Translations under genes and position numbers: made by a program
Source: JAFMDF01 sp964644655
GTDB taxonomy: Bacteria > Bacteroidota > Bacteroidia > Chitinophagales > Saprospiraceae
Assembly (NCBI GenBank): GCA_964644655.1
Contig: CAZXYA010000493.1
Span: 1-7,084, forward strand
Reading direction: 5' to 3'
DNA length: 7,084 nt
Shown: piece by piece, positions 6,065 through 7,084 of the stretch
Position numbering within the stretch: the stretch's first letter is position 1
How the letters are laid out: each line of letters starts with the position of its first letter
The notes under the pieces: generated by a model
Told to the model about the DNA's origin: nothing
Seen by the model: the letters and a program-made list of their open reading frames with translations, nothing else
Databases searched by the model: none

Positions 6065-6790
6065 ATGAAAGTTGACATTTTAGCGATTGGGGTACATCCA
6101 GATGATATAGAATTAGCCTGTAGTGGTACGCTGCTAAAGCATATAAAAAGAGGAAAAACAGTTGGTTTATTAGATTTGACAGCTGGAGAATTAGGCACTA
6201 GAGGAAGTGGACCGCTAAGATTAATAGAAGCGGCGAATTCTGCTAAAATAATGGGCGCAAAGTGGCGAAAAAACTTGGGCATGGCAGATGGTTTCTTCGA
6301 CTATTCCAAAGAGAATATCCTAAAAATTATTCCTATTATTCGAGCAAGTCAACCGACCATCATTCTAGCCAATTCGTTAAATGATAGACATCCAGACCAC
6401 GGAAGAGCCGCAAAATTAGTAGCAGATGCCTGTTTTTATTCAGGTTTGATGAAAATTGAAACCCTTGATAGCGATGGGAAGCCACAAGAAAGATGGCGAC
6501 CAAAAGCACTCTACCACTATATTCAAGATAGGGCCTTAAAACCTGATTTTATTGTCGATATTACGGAACATATTGACAAAAAATTTGAAATGATTCTCGC
6601 CTTTAAATCTCAATTTTTTATAGCAGACGAAGAAGATAAGGAACTAAGTACCCCCATTTCAGGTAAAGATTTTCAAGCCTATTTGCGTGCTACTTCTCGT
6701 ACTTTTGGGCGACCTGCAGGAATGGAATATGCAGAGGCTTTTAATGTGGAGAGGACGCTTGGGGTGGACAATTTATTTGATTTGGTGTAG
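6065..6790 (+). CDS. bshB1: Bacillithiol biosynthesis deacetylase BshB1
   Basis: Zinc-dependent deacetylase of the PIG-L/LmbE family that removes the acetyl group from GlcNAc-malate to give GlcN-malate, the second step of bacillithiol synthesis (after BshA, before BshC), in the cytosol. The 241-residue product matches the BshB1 length. Motifs: VHPDDIE (10-16) with His11, Asp13 and Asp14; LTAGELGTRG (38-47), typical of BshB1; NDRHPDHGRA (106-115) with His112 as the third zinc ligand; and a C-terminal substrate loop with FGRPAGMEYAEAF (214-226), which is highly conserved in BshB1. The ATG at 6065 is immediately before the conserved first strand. bshA and bshC are not in the window. A peroxidase gene precedes it by 136 bp. 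The stop codon directly abuts a remnant of xisH in the same frame, so the downstream junction looks like the edge of a deletion or insertion. Confidence 0.93.
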   Translation: MKVDILAIGVHPDDIELACSGTLLKHIKRGKTVGLLDLTAGELGTRGSGPLRLIEAANSAKIMGAKWRKNLGMADGFFDYSKENILKIIPIIRASQPTIILANSLNDRHPDHGRAAKLVADACFYSGLMKIETLDSDGKPQERWRPKALYHYIQDRALKPDFIVDITEHIDKKFEMILAFKSQFFIADEEDKELSTPISGKDFQAYLRATSRTFGRPAGMEYAEAFNVERTLGVDNLFDLV

Positions 6791-6862
6791 TATTTAAGAA
6801 TTCAAGCCAAAATTATTATTTATAATCCTGAAACAGAAGCATTAACGTTATGGATAAAATAA
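6791..6862 (+). pseudogene. xisH: 5'-truncated xisH remnant (C-terminal ~20 codons)
   Basis: Immediately after the bshB1 TAG, the same frame stays open to a TAA at 6860-6862 and reads ...KIIIYNPETEALTLWIK. This fits, without gaps, the usual XisH ending as I recall it from the Nabaena-type fdxN-element protein (RLIVFDPKREVIVQWIP): an I/V-rich strand, an aromatic-D/N-P turn, then E, and a final W-I-x. The frame overlaps the first 13 bases of the xisI-like gene, as xisH-xisI pairs commonly do. No start codon and no N-terminal endonuclease-like part (about 115 residues) remain, so it cannot make a working XisH. The first few codons may belong to neither gene. The match is from memory of the family and should be aligned. 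Confidence 0.6.
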
Positions 6863-7084
6863 AAAAATATCAAGAAATAATAATAGATTATTTAAAGGAA
6901 TATGCAAAAGTAAAACCAGCTAATTTGCCAAATATTGAAAGTAGAGTGATAACGGATAAAGAGAACAACCATTTTCAATTATTAGATTGGGGATGGCAAG
7001 ATGGAAAATATATCTTTACAGTCGTCTTTCATTTTGACATCATCAATGGAAAAGTATGGTTTCAAAGAAATATTACAGAAAGAG
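6850..7084 (+). CDS. xisI: XisI-family protein (fdxN-element excision controlling factor-like), 3'-truncated by the window end
   Basis: Homologue of XisI, named from the cyanobacterial fdxN-element excision system, where XisH and XisI act with the XisF recombinase. In most genomes the pair occurs without that element and its biochemical role is not established. The visible 78 residues carry the family pattern: MDKIKKYQEII at the N-terminus, a LKEYA helix, HFQLLDWGWQDGKY (41-54), FHFDIINGKVW (60-70) and QRNITE (72-77). The full protein would be about 110-115 residues, so roughly 35 lie beyond the window. The ATG at 6850 overlaps the end of the xisH remnant by 13 bases and there is no separate promoter visible, so transcription probably comes from bshB1. 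No recombinase or intact xisH is seen. Confidence 0.88.
   Translation, partial: MDKIKKYQEIIIDYLKEYAKVKPANLPNIESRVITDKENNHFQLLDWGWQDGKYIFTVVFHFDIINGKVWFQRNITER

Noticed and set aside
6065..6862. A bshB1-xisH fusion protein by stop-codon read-through
   Set aside because: The two are in the same frame, but BshB1 already has its normal length and ending before the TAG, and there is no sign of a read-through signal. A deletion junction is simpler.

Overview
The window looks like chromosome of an AT-rich member of the Bacteroidota, and a Saprospiraceae-like lineage is my best guess. The evidence is indirect: start codons are preceded by A-rich stretches with no Shine-Dalgarno sequence, the putative promoter upstream of miaE fits the TAnnTTTG -7 consensus, the outer-membrane porin has a signal peptide with Gln at the +1 position, and the window combines bacillithiol synthesis with XisH/XisI-type genes. 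I could run no database search.

Left part (1-4407, + strand): three envelope genes form what looks like a phosphate-uptake block. They are an OprO/OprP-type porin (56-1306), a divergent PiT-like permease (1639-2625), and a Na+/phosphate cotransporter with a C-terminal PhoU-like domain (2719-4407). Together they would carry phosphate across the outer and then the inner membrane. They are not tightly packed. A ~285-bp palindrome-rich element with terminal inverted repeats (1309-1593) separates the first two, and a perfect 18-bp stem (2660-2707) sits directly before the third start codon.

Middle (4408-5436): miaE (tRNA hydroxylase) lies on the - strand, convergent with the cotransporter and divergent from the peroxidase gene. 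The 358-bp divergent spacer holds a probable miaE promoter and a 212-bp nested inverted-repeat structure around a very stable GC-rich hairpin. I see no convincing gene there.

Right part (5437-7084, + strand): a Cys-type glutathione-peroxidase-family enzyme, then bshB1 (bacillithiol deacetylase), then a 5'-truncated remnant of xisH beginning right after the bshB1 stop codon, overlapping the start of a xisI-family gene that runs off the window. The xisH remnant is the most distinctive observation: only the last ~20 codons survive, but they keep the typical XisH ending and the overlap with xisI.

Most genes are ordinary housekeeping or accessory families. The unusual content lies in the intergenic palindromic elements, the cryptic PiT-like permease and the decayed xisH-xisI pair. 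I saw no CRISPR array, tRNA, rRNA, transposase or recognisable defence operon.
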